A stretch of 64,000 bases of DNA, taken from Novosphingobium ginsenosidimutans (GTDB lineage Bacteria; Pseudomonadota; Alphaproteobacteria; Sphingomonadales; Sphingomonadaceae). A program made the position numbers and the translations under genes. The DNA is taken from contig NZ_CP042345.1 of assembly GCF_007954425.1 (NCBI RefSeq), forward strand, positions 1,920,001-1,984,000, read 5' to 3'. The notes under the pieces were generated by a model. The model saw only the letters and a list, made by a program, of their open reading frames with translations, did no database searches and was not told the DNA's origin. Shown here in pieces: positions 1-12,700 of the stretch; positions within the stretch are counted from its first letter, which is position 1, and each line of letters begins with the position of its first letter.

Positions 1-2
1 GT

Positions 3-44
3 CGCCGCAATCAAGCCCGGCCGACGAACGTCAGTTACGCGTAA
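3..44 (+). CDS. Possible C-terminal tail of a gene cut by the window edge
   Basis: Frame 3 is open from the window edge to a TAA stop at 42-44. It reads as thirteen residues ending in ...PTNVSYA, with mostly G or C in third codon positions. A good terminator follows about 105 bases later, so a plus-strand transcript must end here. Too little is left to name a family, and frame 2 is also open for about 110 bases, so this tail is only the more likely reading. Confidence 0.25.
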   Translation, partial: RRNQARPTNVSYA

Positions 45-150
45 GGCGAGGTTGCTGGCCGTTGCCGCAAGAAGCGGCTTCGGTCACGCAATCCCGCAGC
101 ATGGCCTGACGGGTGTAGGTTTAACTCTTACTCCCGCAGGCCAACACAGA

Positions 151-180
151 AACCCCGCTTTGGCGGGGTTTTTTGTTGTT
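151..180 (+). terminator. Rho-independent terminator
   Basis: An 8-bp perfect stem (AACCCCGC / GCGGGGTT) with a TTTG loop is followed by a run rich in T (TTTTGTTGTT). It ends whatever transcript enters from the left edge and separates it from the cell wall hydrolase gene that starts 32 bases later. Confidence 0.85.
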
Positions 181-211
181 CGGTTAACCCGGCGCGCGAT
201 AGGACCCGGCG

Positions 212-1324
212 ATGAGTGCGAACCGCGGGCTGAGACTGGCCCTGATTCCCATCACAATTGCCGTGCTGATCGCGCTTGCGGTGGCGCTGGGGCTCGCCCT
301 TTCCAGTGGCAAGGTCGATCGCGCTGCGGAATTGGCGCGGTTGCCTGGCCTGCCCAGTGTAGCTCCAGTCCTTACCGCGCCGCCATCGCTGTCCGAAATG
401 GATGCTGCCCGCGCGCGCAATGCCGCCGTGCCCTTTGTGAAGGGGCCGATCAGCCCCGCACCGCGCTTTGCCTTCAAGGGTTCGGCCGAAGACCGCCATC
501 GCGCGGCCGAATGCCTCGCGCTCGCGGCCATGGCCGAGGCCGGCCCCAGCGACATCGGCCAGCGCGCCGTGATCCAGGTCGTGCTCAACCGCGTCCGCCA
601 TCCGGCCTTTGCGAAGACGGTCTGCGGCGTGGTGTTCCAGGGCAGCGAGCGGGCGACCGGTTGCCAGTTCACCTTCACTTGCGATGGCTCGCTGGCGCGG
701 CGCTATTCGGACAGCGCCTGGCTGCAGGCCCGGATCCGCGCCGGCGAGGCGCTGGGCGGCTACGTCTTCAAGCCGGTTGGTCTAGCCACGCACTACCACA
801 CCGACTGGGTCTATCCCTACTGGAGCCCGGAGCTCGACAAGCTGGCGAAGATCGAAACCCACCTGTTCTTCCGCTGGCCGGGGTTCTGGGGCACGCGGGC
901 GGCCTTTTCGGCCGCCTATCGCGGCGGCGAACCTGATCCAGCCACCTTGTTTGGCGATGCGGCAGCGATCCTGACGGAAGCGGCGCCCATGCCCACGCCC
1001 GTACCCGATGCACCGAAGATCGACAGCGGCACGGTCGTGATGCGCAACACCGGCGGCAAGGCCAACTTCATCCTGCTGGCGGGTACGGCCACGGCGGACG
1101 CGTTGGCCGCTGCCCGCGCGGTCTGCAACCAGCCAGGGACCTGCCGCGTGCTAGGCTGGACCGATCCGGCGGCAATTCCGCAGTCCTTCCCGATCCCGCC
1201 GGCGGCCCGCGCTGCGCTGCAATTCAGCTATACGCGCGATCCCTCGGGCAGCGAGATCGTGCTCTATGGCTGCGGGCACTTTGCGGGCGTCCTGCGGGAG
1301 CAATGCATCCCGCGGGCGCGCTGA
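212..1324 (+). CDS. Membrane-anchored cell wall hydrolase, SleB/Hydrolase_2 family
   Basis: The protein has 370 residues. A single hydrophobic segment at about residues 10-32 probably anchors it in the inner membrane with the rest in the periplasm. Residues about 100-225 match the SleB-type cell wall hydrolase domain: ECLALAAMAEA carries the conserved glutamate, then QVVLNRV, a cysteine-containing GVVFQGS segment, CQFTF and ATHYHTDWV. This family cuts peptidoglycan as a lytic transglycosylase or amidase-like enzyme. SleB was named for spore germination, but sphingomonads do not sporulate, so wall remodelling is the likely role. The C-terminal 120 residues are unassigned and contain two further cysteines. 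The ATG start lacks a strong Shine-Dalgarno sequence. It converges on the next gene with a 6-base gap. Confidence 0.85.
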   Translation: MSANRGLRLALIPITIAVLIALAVALGLALSSGKVDRAAELARLPGLPSVAPVLTAPPSLSEMDAARARNAAVPFVKGPISPAPRFAFKGSAEDRHRAAECLALAAMAEAGPSDIGQRAVIQVVLNRVRHPAFAKTVCGVVFQGSERATGCQFTFTCDGSLARRYSDSAWLQARIRAGEALGGYVFKPVGLATHYHTDWVYPYWSPELDKLAKIETHLFFRWPGFWGTRAAFSAAYRGGEPDPATLFGDAAAILTEAAPMPTPVPDAPKIDSGTVVMRNTGGKANFILLAGTATADALAAARAVCNQPGTCRVLGWTDPAAIPQSFPIPPAARAALQFSYTRDPSGSEIVLYGCGHFAGVLREQCIPRAR

Positions 1325-1330
1325 GCAGGC

Positions 1331-2590
<1,260 letters not shown>

Positions 2591-2603
2591 TTCGGCAATC
2601 CTC

Positions 2604-4193
<1,590 letters not shown>

Positions 4194-4262
4194 TTTTCTC
4201 TCCCGGTTGGGAGCTATGTTAAGCGCGCGATTAAGATCGGCAAGAGCCAAGCGACGGGAATC

Positions 4263-7200
4263 TTATCCTCCGGCCATCAGGCTGGCATTGCCGCCCGCCG
4301 CAGTGGTGTCGATGCAGGTCACCCGCTCGGTCGCGAAGCGCGGCAGATAGTGCGGCCCGCCGGCCTTCGGACCGGTGCCGGAAAGCCCTTCGCCGCCAAA
4401 AGGCTGGCTTTCCACCACGGCGCCGATCTGATTGCGGTTCACGTAGAAATTGCCGACCCGCGCCTTGGCCTCGACCAGCCGCCGGGTCGCGTCGATCCGG
4501 CTGTGCAGGCCCAGGGTCAGGCCAAAGCCGGTGGCGTTGATCGCCTCGATCACGGCCTCCAGCTCATCGCCTTTGAACCGGGCAACGTGCAGGACCGGGC
4601 CGAAGTTTTCGCGGGAGAGGTCGCCGATCGCTTCGATCTCGATGATCGTGGGGGCGACGAAGGTACCCTTGGCGCAATCTGCCGGAAGCTCGCGCTGCCA
4701 GACCGGGCGGCCGGCTGCCTTCATCGCGGCAATATGCTGGTCAAGCGCGGCCTTGGCCTCGGCATCGATCACTGGGCCGACATCGGTGGTGAGCGCCTGC
4801 GGATCACCGATCACCAGGGCTTCGAAGGCGCCGCGGATCATCTCCAGCATGCCGTCGTAAACATCGTCCTGCAGGTACAGCACGCGCAGCGCCGAGCAGC
4901 GCTGCCCCGCGCTCTGGAACGCGCTGGCGACGACATCGCGGGTAACCTGCTCGGGCAGGGCCGAACTGTCGACGATCATCGCGTTCTGCCCGCCGGTTTC
5001 GGCGATCAGGGCGGCGATCGGCCCGTCGCGTTGGGCGAGCGCGCGGTTGATCGCCCGGGCGGTCTCGGTGGAGCCGGTGAAAGCCACGCCCGCCACTTCG
5101 GGCCGCGCGGTCAAGAGCGCGCCGACTGCACCGTCTCCGGGCACCAGTTGCAGTACATCGTCGGGAATACCGGCCTCGTGGCACAGCCGCACGGCCAGCG
5201 CTGCGATCAGCGGGGTTTGCTCGGCCGGCTTGGCAAGGACCGCGTTGCCAGCAGCGAGCGCGGCCGAAGCCATGCCGATGAAGATCGCCAGCGGGAAGTT
5301 CCACGGGCTGATCGTCACGAAGACGCCGCGGCCATGCAGCGTCAGCCGGTTGCTTTCACCGGTCGGGCCAGGGAGAGGGCGGCCCTCGCCAAAGTGCGCG
5401 CGCGCTTCGGCGGCGTAGTAGCGCAGGAAATCGACCGCCTCGCGCAGCTCAAGCACGGCATCGACCAGCGACTTGCCGGCCTCGCGCTGGCAGAGCGAGA
5501 GGAATTCGGGCGTGTGCGCTTCAAAGGCATCGGCGGCCTTCTCCAGCAGCGCCGCACGTTCAGCCCCGCCCAGTGCATTCCAGCCCGGCTGGGCCTTGGC
5601 GGCGCGTTCGGCGGCAAAGGCGACTTCGGCGGCGGAGGCGTTGCGGATCGTCCCGACCACCTTGCTGTTGTCATAGGGCGAGCGAATCTCGGCGGCCTGA
5701 CCCGGCTCACCCGCCAGCGCTGTCGGCTCAGCCTCCCAGCATAGCGTGGCGAGTTCATCCAGATGTGCCAGCAGCGGCCTACGCAGCAGCGGATCGGCCA
5801 GGTCCACCCCGGCACTGTTCAGGCGGCCCGGGAAGATCTGGTGCGGTAGCGGGATCGCCGGGTTGCGGCGCGGGGTCAGCGCAGCCAGTTCCTCAACCGG
5901 ATCGCGGACCAGGTCATCGACCGGCACCTCGGCATCAGCCATGCGGTTGACGAACGAGCTGTTGGCGCCGTTCTCCAGCAGCCGGCGGACGAGGTAGGCC
6001 AGCAGTTCTTTGTGCCCGCCAACCGGCGCATAGATCCGCACGGGGGTGCGGCGATTGCCGGTCTCGGCCTCGAACCTGGCCAGTTCGGCATAGACATCCT
6101 CGCCCATGCCGTGGAGCCGCTGGAACTCAAATTCGGTCTCACCAGCCAGCGCCTTGATCGCGCCGACGGTATAGGCGTTGTGCGTCGCAAAGGCCGGATA
6201 GATCGCATCGGGCGTGGCCAGCAGCTTGGCTGCGCAGGCGAGGTAAGACACGTCGGTCGCGACCTTGCGGGTGAAGACCGGATAGTCGACCTGCCCGCCA
6301 ACCTGGCTCAGCTTGATCTCGCTGTCCCAGTATGCGCCCTTGACCAGCCGGACCATGATCCGGCGGCCATGGCGGCGAGCCAGCTGGACCACCCAGTCGA
6401 CCAGCGGCACAGCGCGCTTCGAATAGGCTTGCAGTGCCAGACCAAAGCCTTGCCAGCCGCCTGCAAACAGCTCGTCGTCGCTGGCCAGGGCTTCGATGAT
6501 GTCCATCGACAGCTCCAGCCGTTCGGCCTCTTCGGCGTCGATGGTGAAGTGGATATCGGCAGCGCGCGCCTTCAGCGCCAGCGCCTTGAGCATCGGCACC
6601 AGTGCGGCCTTGGCGGCATCGGCATGGAGGAAATCGTAACGTGGGTGGAGCGCCGAAAGCTTGACCGAAATCCCCGGCGAGCGGACCACGCCGGCTCCAG
6701 CTTCCTGCGCGATCCGGTCCAATGCGGCTTCGTAGCTCAGCCGATAGCGCTCGGCATCGGCGAAGGTCATCGCCGCTTCGCCCAGCATGTCGAAGCTGTG
6801 CGTCAGGTTCTGCTTCCGCTCCGGCGCGGCGCGTTCCAGCGCCTCGTCGATGGTCCGGCCGAACACGAACTGACCGCCCAGGATCTTCATCGCCTGCAAG
6901 GTTGCCTGGCGGATCACCGGCTCGCCAAGTCGGCCGACGGCGCGCTTCAAGACTGCGCCCAGGCCATCGGCCTTGGCCCGGCGCTGGTCGAGCACCTGGC
7001 CCGTCAGCATCAGCGAGAAGGTGGCCGCATTGACGAAGGTAGAGCCGCTTTCACCAAGGTGTTCCGACCAGTCGATCCCGCCGAGCTTGTCGTGAATGAG
7101 GGCATCGGCGGTGGCCGCATCGGGCACCCGCAGCAGCGCCTCGGCAAGGCACATCAGGGCAATGCCCTCATCGGTTCCCAGGCCGTAGGTCTGGAGGAAA

Positions 7201-7379
7201 GCGTCAAGCCCGCTGGCCTTGTGCGCCCGTGCGCCCTCAACCAGCCGCGCCGCAATCCGCCTGGCCTCGGAGTGTACCGCACTGGCCGGAGCGGCCTGAC
7301 GGAGGCGCTCGGCAATGCAGGCTTCCTCCTCCATGCGATAGGCTTCACGCAGGGCGGTGCGGTCGATCGGTGCAGGCAT
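4263..7379 (-). CDS. putA: Bifunctional proline dehydrogenase / delta-1-pyrroline-5-carboxylate dehydrogenase
   Basis: The protein has 1038 residues. The N-terminal half is the FAD-dependent proline dehydrogenase barrel (GISVKLSALHPRY, VRLVKGAYWDSEIK, FATHNAYT, RIYAPVGGHKELLAYLVRRLLENGA in pieces). The C-terminal half from about residue 560 is an aldehyde dehydrogenase, with ISPWNFPLAIF, AFTGSTETARAI, ETGGQNAMIVD and the catalytic cysteine in AGQRCSALRV near residue 827. It converts proline to glutamate in two steps, the first feeding electrons to quinone at the inner membrane. There is no N-terminal ribbon-helix-helix domain, so it is not a self-regulating trifunctional PutA. It is divergent from the yfiR-like gene across a 77-base gap. 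Confidence 0.96.
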   Translation of the reverse strand: MPAPIDRTALREAYRMEEEACIAERLRQAAPASAVHSEARRIAARLVEGARAHKASGLDAFLQTYGLGTDEGIALMCLAEALLRVPDAATADALIHDKLGGIDWSEHLGESGSTFVNAATFSLMLTGQVLDQRRAKADGLGAVLKRAVGRLGEPVIRQATLQAMKILGGQFVFGRTIDEALERAAPERKQNLTHSFDMLGEAAMTFADAERYRLSYEAALDRIAQEAGAGVVRSPGISVKLSALHPRYDFLHADAAKAALVPMLKALALKARAADIHFTIDAEEAERLELSMDIIEALASDDELFAGGWQGFGLALQAYSKRAVPLVDWVVQLARRHGRRIMVRLVKGAYWDSEIKLSQVGGQVDYPVFTRKVATDVSYLACAAKLLATPDAIYPAFATHNAYTVGAIKALAGETEFEFQRLHGMGEDVYAELARFEAETGNRRTPVRIYAPVGGHKELLAYLVRRLLENGANSSFVNRMADAEVPVDDLVRDPVEELAALTPRRNPAIPLPHQIFPGRLNSAGVDLADPLLRRPLLAHLDELATLCWEAEPTALAGEPGQAAEIRSPYDNSKVVGTIRNASAAEVAFAAERAAKAQPGWNALGGAERAALLEKAADAFEAHTPEFLSLCQREAGKSLVDAVLELREAVDFLRYYAAEARAHFGEGRPLPGPTGESNRLTLHGRGVFVTISPWNFPLAIFIGMASAALAAGNAVLAKPAEQTPLIAALAVRLCHEAGIPDDVLQLVPGDGAVGALLTARPEVAGVAFTGSTETARAINRALAQRDGPIAALIAETGGQNAMIVDSSALPEQVTRDVVASAFQSAGQRCSALRVLYLQDDVYDGMLEMIRGAFEALVIGDPQALTTDVGPVIDAEAKAALDQHIAAMKAAGRPVWQRELPADCAKGTFVAPTIIEIEAIGDLSRENFGPVLHVARFKGDELEAVIEAINATGFGLTLGLHSRIDATRRLVEAKARVGNFYVNRNQIGAVVESQPFGGEGLSGTGPKAGGPHYLPRFATERVTCIDTTAAGGNASLMAGG

Positions 7380-7456
7380 GAATCGCGCCTAGCACTGGTT
7401 GCGTCGGAAACCAATTCCCGCATTGCCTTGCAATTGCTGTTGTTCTGCGCAAAGGC

Positions 7457-8032
7457 TTGAGCCGGGTCGATAAACGGGTGGTTACAACAGCTCTCCTGTC
7501 TGCCGCGCTCCTGGCGCTTGGCGATATGCCGCCTGTGGTAACAGGCGATCCCCTGCTGACGCCATTCGCTTTGGCCGGCGCGGCCGAGGCCGGCAACTAT
7601 GACCCGGCGGTCGCCCGGGTGGTGCAATCGCTGGTCGAATATACCCGCTGGCCCAGTCCCAGAAATCCGCTGCGGCTCTGCGTGGCCGGGCCGGCACTCT
7701 ATGCCGGCCGCCTCGATGGCCTGCGGCTGGCCGACGGCCGCCTGATCGAGCGCCGCACTCTGCCGCCTGGTGCTGTTACAGCGGGCGCCTGCGATGCCGT
7801 CTACATCGGCCAACTCGCCCCACCGGCGCAGCGGCAGCTGACCACCGTCCTGCGTGGGCGCGGGGTGATGACCGTGGCCGAAGCTGACCCCGCCTGCCGC
7901 AGTCAGGCGATGTTCTGCCTTAGCTTTTCGGCCCAGGCGGTCTCGTTCCGCCTCAATGTCGATGCGGTCGCGCGCTCGGGCCTGAGGGTCGATCCGCGCG
8001 TGCTGCGTCTATCGACAGGAGGCCAGCCATGA
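7457..8032 (+). CDS. yfiR: YfiR family periplasmic regulator of a diguanylate cyclase
   Basis: The 191-residue product (counted from TTG at 7457) has a hydrophobic signal-like N-terminus and a YfiR/DUF4154 body (YDPAVARVVQSLVEYTRWP, LRLCVAGP). Cysteines at 75 and 112 and a C-x6-C pair at 147/154 match the layout of the two disulfides known in Pseudomonas YfiR. In that system YfiR binds the periplasmic part of YfiN and keeps it inactive. The next two genes are a YfiN-like cyclase and a YfiB-like lipoprotein, which fixes the assignment. The start is uncertain: TTG 7457 has only AAAGG very close by, and GTG at 7478 would also leave a signal peptide. The stop overlaps the yfiN start as ATGA. Confidence 0.85.
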   Translation: MSRVDKRVVTTALLSAALLALGDMPPVVTGDPLLTPFALAGAAEAGNYDPAVARVVQSLVEYTRWPSPRNPLRLCVAGPALYAGRLDGLRLADGRLIERRTLPPGAVTAGACDAVYIGQLAPPAQRQLTTVLRGRGVMTVAEADPACRSQAMFCLSFSAQAVSFRLNVDAVARSGLRVDPRVLRLSTGGQP

Positions 8033-9252
8033 GCACGGCGCGGCTCCTGACCATTCGCGAGATGCTTGGCCGGGTCCACCTGCGGCTGATCCTGTTCGCG
8101 GTGCTGCTGGCGGCGGCCAGCCTGACGCTCAGCGGGGGGCTGGTGATCCGCAGCTATGCCCAGCGCAACCTCGATCTGGTGGCGCGAACCGTGGCCTACA
8201 CCGTAGAGCCGGCCGTGGTTTTCGATGACCGACAGGCAATCCTCGACGGGATCGCTTCGGTTGCCGACAGCGGCGGGGTGCGCCAGGTCGAAGTGCGCGA
8301 TCCGACCGGACGCGTGCTGGCGACTTGGACCAATCCGCGCGCTGGTTTGCCTGACTGGTTGTTGGCGGCCGGCAACCGGCTGCTCTGGCGCCGCCCGGCT
8401 ACAGCGCCGCTGGTCCACAGCGGGACCCGGATCGGCGAGGTTCGCATCACCGGCAATCCCGAAGCCCTGCTGCGCTTTGCCCTGGCCGGGACGATCATCG
8501 CCCTGACCACTCTGGCGCTGACGGTCATCGCTACCCGCATCCTGGCGCGCCGGTTGCAGCGCGACGTGATCGGCCCGCTTGAGCACGTGGCCGAAGTGGC
8601 CCACGCCGTGCGGACCGAGCGTTCGTTTGATCGCCGCGTGCCCGTGGCCGGGATCGCCGAGATTGACCGCTTCGGACAGGACTTCAACGCCCTGCTGGCG
8701 GAACTGCAAGGCTGGCACGCCACCATGACGCGCGAAAATGCCGAACTGGCCGAACGGGTTATGCTTGATCCGCTCACGGGTCTGGGCAACCGGGCGGCGT
8801 TCGAGGCTGCTTTGCCCCGCGCCGTGACCGCTGCGGTGACCGCCAGCCAGTCCTTTGCCGTACTCTATTGCGACCTGGACCAGTTCAAGGCGATCAACGA
8901 TACGCATGGCCACGCGGCTGGAGATGCCGTGCTGGTGGCAGTGGCCCGGCGGATGCTGGCGGTGCTGCGCCAGCAGGATCGGGCGTTCCGGCTGGGCGGA
9001 GACGAATTTGCCGTCCTGCTCGCGCCGGTCGACGCCGACGAAACCGCCTGCCGGGTCGCAGCGCGGCTTGGCCAGGCCATGGCGCCGCCGATCGACCTGC
9101 CAGGTGGCCAGACGGTTTGCACCGGGCTGAGCGTCGGGATCGCGACCTATCCCGATGATGGACTGGCACCGGAAGAGCTTCTGCGGCGCGCCGACCATGC
9201 GATGTACCACGACAAGCGCGTGCGCAGTCAAAACATTAGGGAGGACCATTGA
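8029..9252 (+). CDS. yfiN: YfiN-like membrane diguanylate cyclase (CHASE8-HAMP-GGDEF)
   Basis: The protein has 407 residues. A transmembrane helix at about 23-45 is followed by a small periplasmic domain with VARTVAYTVEPAVVFDD, typical of the CHASE8 sensor, a second helix at about 148-172, a HAMP segment, and a GGDEF domain from about residue 235. The active motif RLGGDEFAVLL is intact at about residues 321-331. The enzyme should make cyclic-di-GMP from two GTP. In known YfiBNR systems it is restrained by YfiR and released by YfiB under envelope stress. It overlaps yfiR by 4 bases and its stop overlaps the yfiB ATG by one base, so the three are cotranscribed. Confidence 0.92.
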   Translation: MSTARLLTIREMLGRVHLRLILFAVLLAAASLTLSGGLVIRSYAQRNLDLVARTVAYTVEPAVVFDDRQAILDGIASVADSGGVRQVEVRDPTGRVLATWTNPRAGLPDWLLAAGNRLLWRRPATAPLVHSGTRIGEVRITGNPEALLRFALAGTIIALTTLALTVIATRILARRLQRDVIGPLEHVAEVAHAVRTERSFDRRVPVAGIAEIDRFGQDFNALLAELQGWHATMTRENAELAERVMLDPLTGLGNRAAFEAALPRAVTAAVTASQSFAVLYCDLDQFKAINDTHGHAAGDAVLVAVARRMLAVLRQQDRAFRLGGDEFAVLLAPVDADETACRVAARLGQAMAPPIDLPGGQTVCTGLSVGIATYPDDGLAPEELLRRADHAMYHDKRVRSQNIREDH

Positions 9253-9749
9253 TGCCCAGACTGATTCTGCTCGCAATGCTGGCGCTGCTCGCGGCCTGCC
9301 AGACTACGCCGACGAAGCCGACCTTTTCCAAGCAGCAGGTCGCTCTGCTGGTGGCCGAAGGGTTCAAGCCAGTGGGCGAAAACTACGAACTTGGCATTGC
9401 CGACAAGGTGCTGTTCGAAGTCGATCAGAGCGACTTGCCGCCTGAAGCCGCAGCGATTGTCGACCGGCTGGCCAAGGCGCTGGTTGGCGTTGGCATCAGC
9501 GGTGCGCTGGTGGAAGGGCACACCGATTCGACCGGGTCGGACACCTACAACCAGGCTCTGTCCGAACGGCGCGCCAATACGGTCAAGGAAGCGCTGGTCA
9601 AGGGCGGTCTTTCACCCAGCGGCATGCGCGCCCAGGGCTTTGGCGAGACCGACCCGATTGACAGCAACGATACCGAGGATGGCCGTGCCCAAAACCGCCG
9701 GGTCGTGGTGGTGGTGACCCCGCTCGACGCGGTGCCCGTCGGCAAGTGA
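9252..9749 (+). CDS. yfiB: YfiB-like OmpA-domain outer membrane lipoprotein
   Basis: The protein has 165 residues. A lipoprotein signal ends in LLAAC with the acylated cysteine at residue 16. The OmpA C-terminal domain follows (LFEVDQSDLPPEA, VEGHTDSTGSDTYNQALSERRANTVKEAL in pieces, GFGETDPI, NRRVVVVV) and should bind peptidoglycan. As the third gene after yfiR and yfiN it is best read as YfiB, which in Pseudomonas sequesters YfiR and so switches on the cyclase. The ATG at 9252 is used because GGGAGGA sits 6 bases upstream; an in-frame TTG one codon earlier is not needed. Confidence 0.88.
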   Translation: MPRLILLAMLALLAACQTTPTKPTFSKQQVALLVAEGFKPVGENYELGIADKVLFEVDQSDLPPEAAAIVDRLAKALVGVGISGALVEGHTDSTGSDTYNQALSERRANTVKEALVKGGLSPSGMRAQGFGETDPIDSNDTEDGRAQNRRVVVVVTPLDAVPVGK

Positions 9750-9783
9750 TTGCCTCTCTCGTCAGCCGCCCTATGACGGCGGC

Positions 9784-12700
9784 ATGATGGGTGAGTGGCA
9801 ATTCTGGATCGACCGCGGCGGCACATTCACGGATGTGGTGGCCCGCGCGCCGGATGGCCGGGTACTGACCGCCAAGCTCCTGTCCGAAGATCCGGCCCGG
9901 GACGAGGATGCGGCTATTGCCGCAATCCGGCAGTTGAGCGGCACAGGAGCGGGGGCGCTGCCGCACGCCGCCGTGCGGATGGGTACAACCGTTGCCACCA
10001 ATGCCTTGCTCGAGCGCAAGGGGGAACCGACCGTACTCGCCATTACCCGCGGCTTTGGCGATGCGCTGCGGATTGGCACACAGGAACGGCCCGAACTGTT
10101 CGTGCGGCAGATCGTCCTGCCCGAGCCGCCCCACGCCCGCGTGATCGAGATTGCCGAGCGGGTGAAGGCCGATGGCACTGTGCTGGAACCGCTGGATGAA
10201 GCCCAGGCCAGCGCCGCCTTTGCCGAAGCTGTGGCCGCCGGCTTCTGCTCGATCGCGATCGTGCTGATGCACGGCTATCGCTATCCGGCGCACGAGGCGC
10301 GGCTGGCCGAACTGGCGCGGTCCGCCGGGTTTACCCAGGTCTCGGTCAGCCACGAGGTTGCTCCGCTGATCAAGCTGGTCGGGCGCGGAGATACGACGCT
10401 GGTTGATGCCTATCTCTCGCCAGTGCTGCGCCGCTACGTCGATCAGTTCACCACGGCGCTGGGCGGGGCCAACCGCGCCCTGTTCATGCAATCGAGCGGC
10501 GGGCTGGCCGATGGTGCCAGGTTCCGCGGCAAGGACGCGATCCTTTCGGGCCCCGCTGGCGGCATCGTCGGCATGGCGCGCACGGCCGAGGCGAGCGGTG
10601 CCCGCAAGGTAATCGGCTTCGACATGGGCGGCACTTCGACCGATGTCAGCCACTATGCCGGCCAATTCGAGCGCGACAGCGAAGTGCGCGTCGCCAATGT
10701 CCGGATCCGCACGCCGATGTTGCGGATCCACACCGTAGCGGCAGGTGGCGGCTCGATCTGCCGGTTTGATGCCGGGCGGCTGGTGGTCGGGCCTGAAAGT
10801 GCAGGGGCCGTGCCGGGGCCGGCCTGCTACCGCAATGGCGGGCCGCTGACCGTGACCGACTGCAACGTCATGCTCGGCAAGCTGCGCCCCGAACACTTCC
10901 CGCACCTGTTCGGGCCGAACGGCGACCAGCCGATTGATCCCGCAGTGGTGGCCGATAAGTTTGCGGAAATGGCCGCGGCGATCCAGGCTGAGACAGGACA
11001 GCTGTTTCCGCCCGCGGCGCTGGCCGAAGGCTTCGTCACAATTGCCGTTGCCAACATGGCCCATGCGATCAAGCAGATCTCGGTCGCGCGCGGGCATGAC
11101 GTGACCGGCTATGCCTTGTCATGCTTTGGGGGCGCGGGCGGGCAACACGCCTGCCTGGTGGCCGATGCGCTGGCGATCGATACCGTGCTGGTCCACCCGC
11201 TCGCCGGGGTGCTTTCTGCCTATGGCATGGGCCTTGCCAGCGAAGCGGCGGTGCGTGAACAGACCTTGGGGCAGCCGCTAGCCGATGGCCTCGCCGCAGC
11301 GGACAATCTGGCCCAGGAGCTTGGCCAGCAAGTCCGCGGCGAACTGAGCGGGGAAGCCTCGGAAGTCCGTACCCGCTTGTTCCTGCGCCGCGAAGGCTCT
11401 GAAAACACTATCGAGCTGCCGCGCGGCGAGCCCCAACAGCTCGCCGCTGCCTTCGCCGCCGCGCACCGCGCGCAATTCGGCTATGATGGCGATGGCGCGC
11501 TGGCGATCGATCGGGTGCGCGTGGAAGCGATCGCTGCCGGTGAGATCACGGGCGGGCTCGACTGGCCGCTGCCGGAACAGGCTGGACCGGCGCTGGAAAC
11601 AATTGACTGCTATCTGGACGGCGCAGATCACCGTGTTGCGGTCTACGACCGCGCTGCCTTGCCCGCAGGCTTTGCTGCACCCGGGCCGCTGATCGTGATC
11701 GATCCGCTCGCCACCACGGTGGTGGAGCCGGGCTGGTCGCTGACGGTCGATGGCGATGGCACCCTGCGGCTGACCCGCACCGCGCCGCGCGCCGCAGCGC
11801 TCGCCAGCGGAACCGAGGTGGACCCCGTCCGCCTCGAGATATTCAACGGTCTGTTCATGGCGATCGCAGAGGAGATGGGCTCGGCGCTCGCGCGCACGGC
11901 CATGTCGGTCAACATCCGCGAGCGGCTCGATTTCTCCTGCGCGATTTTTGATGGGGCCGGACGGCTGGTGGCCAACGCGCCGCATATGCCGGTGCATCTC
12001 GGCTCGATGGGGGAGAGCGTCCAGGCCGTCTTGCGGGAGCGGGCCGGAGGCAAGGACGGAAGGGGCATCCGCCGCGGCGATGCCTATGTCCTCAATGCGC
12101 CCTATGCCGGCGGCACCCATCTACCGGACATAACCGTGGTCATGCCAGTCTTCGTCGGGGAAGGGCAGGAGCCCGACTTCTATGTCGCCGCGCGCGGGCA
12201 TCACGCCGATGTCGGCGGGATCGCGCCCGGATCGATGCCGCCCAGCAGCCGCACGATTGGTGATGAAGGGGTGCTGCTTGAAAATGTCCTGCTGGTCGAC
12301 GAAGGCCGCTTCTGTCGGGACGAGCTAGCCGCGATCCTTTCGTCCGGGCTGCATCCGGCGCGCAATGTCGAAGCAAACCTCGCCGATCTCGCGGCGCAGG
12401 TTGCGGCCTGCGCCCGCGGTGCCGCCGGGCTGGAGCGGGCCTGCACCGAACACGGCGCAGATGTCGTCCGCGCCTATATGGGCCATGTCCATGACAATGC
12501 CGAGGAAGCCGTGCGCCGACTGATCGGACGGCTTGAGGATGGCAGCTTTCGCTATGAGCTGGATAACGGCGCGGTGGTCTGCGTTGCAGTGCGGGTGGAT
12601 CGTGTGGGCCGCCAGGTGACGATCGACTTTGCCGGAACGAGCGACCAGCTGCCCGGCAATTTCAACGCGCCCTTCAGCGTGGTCCGCGCGGCTGTGATGT

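Noticed and set aside
9598-11097. A 499-codon minus-strand frame within the oxoprolinase gene
   Set aside because: It is a shadow of a clear 5-oxoprolinase and has no recognisable motif or ribosome site.
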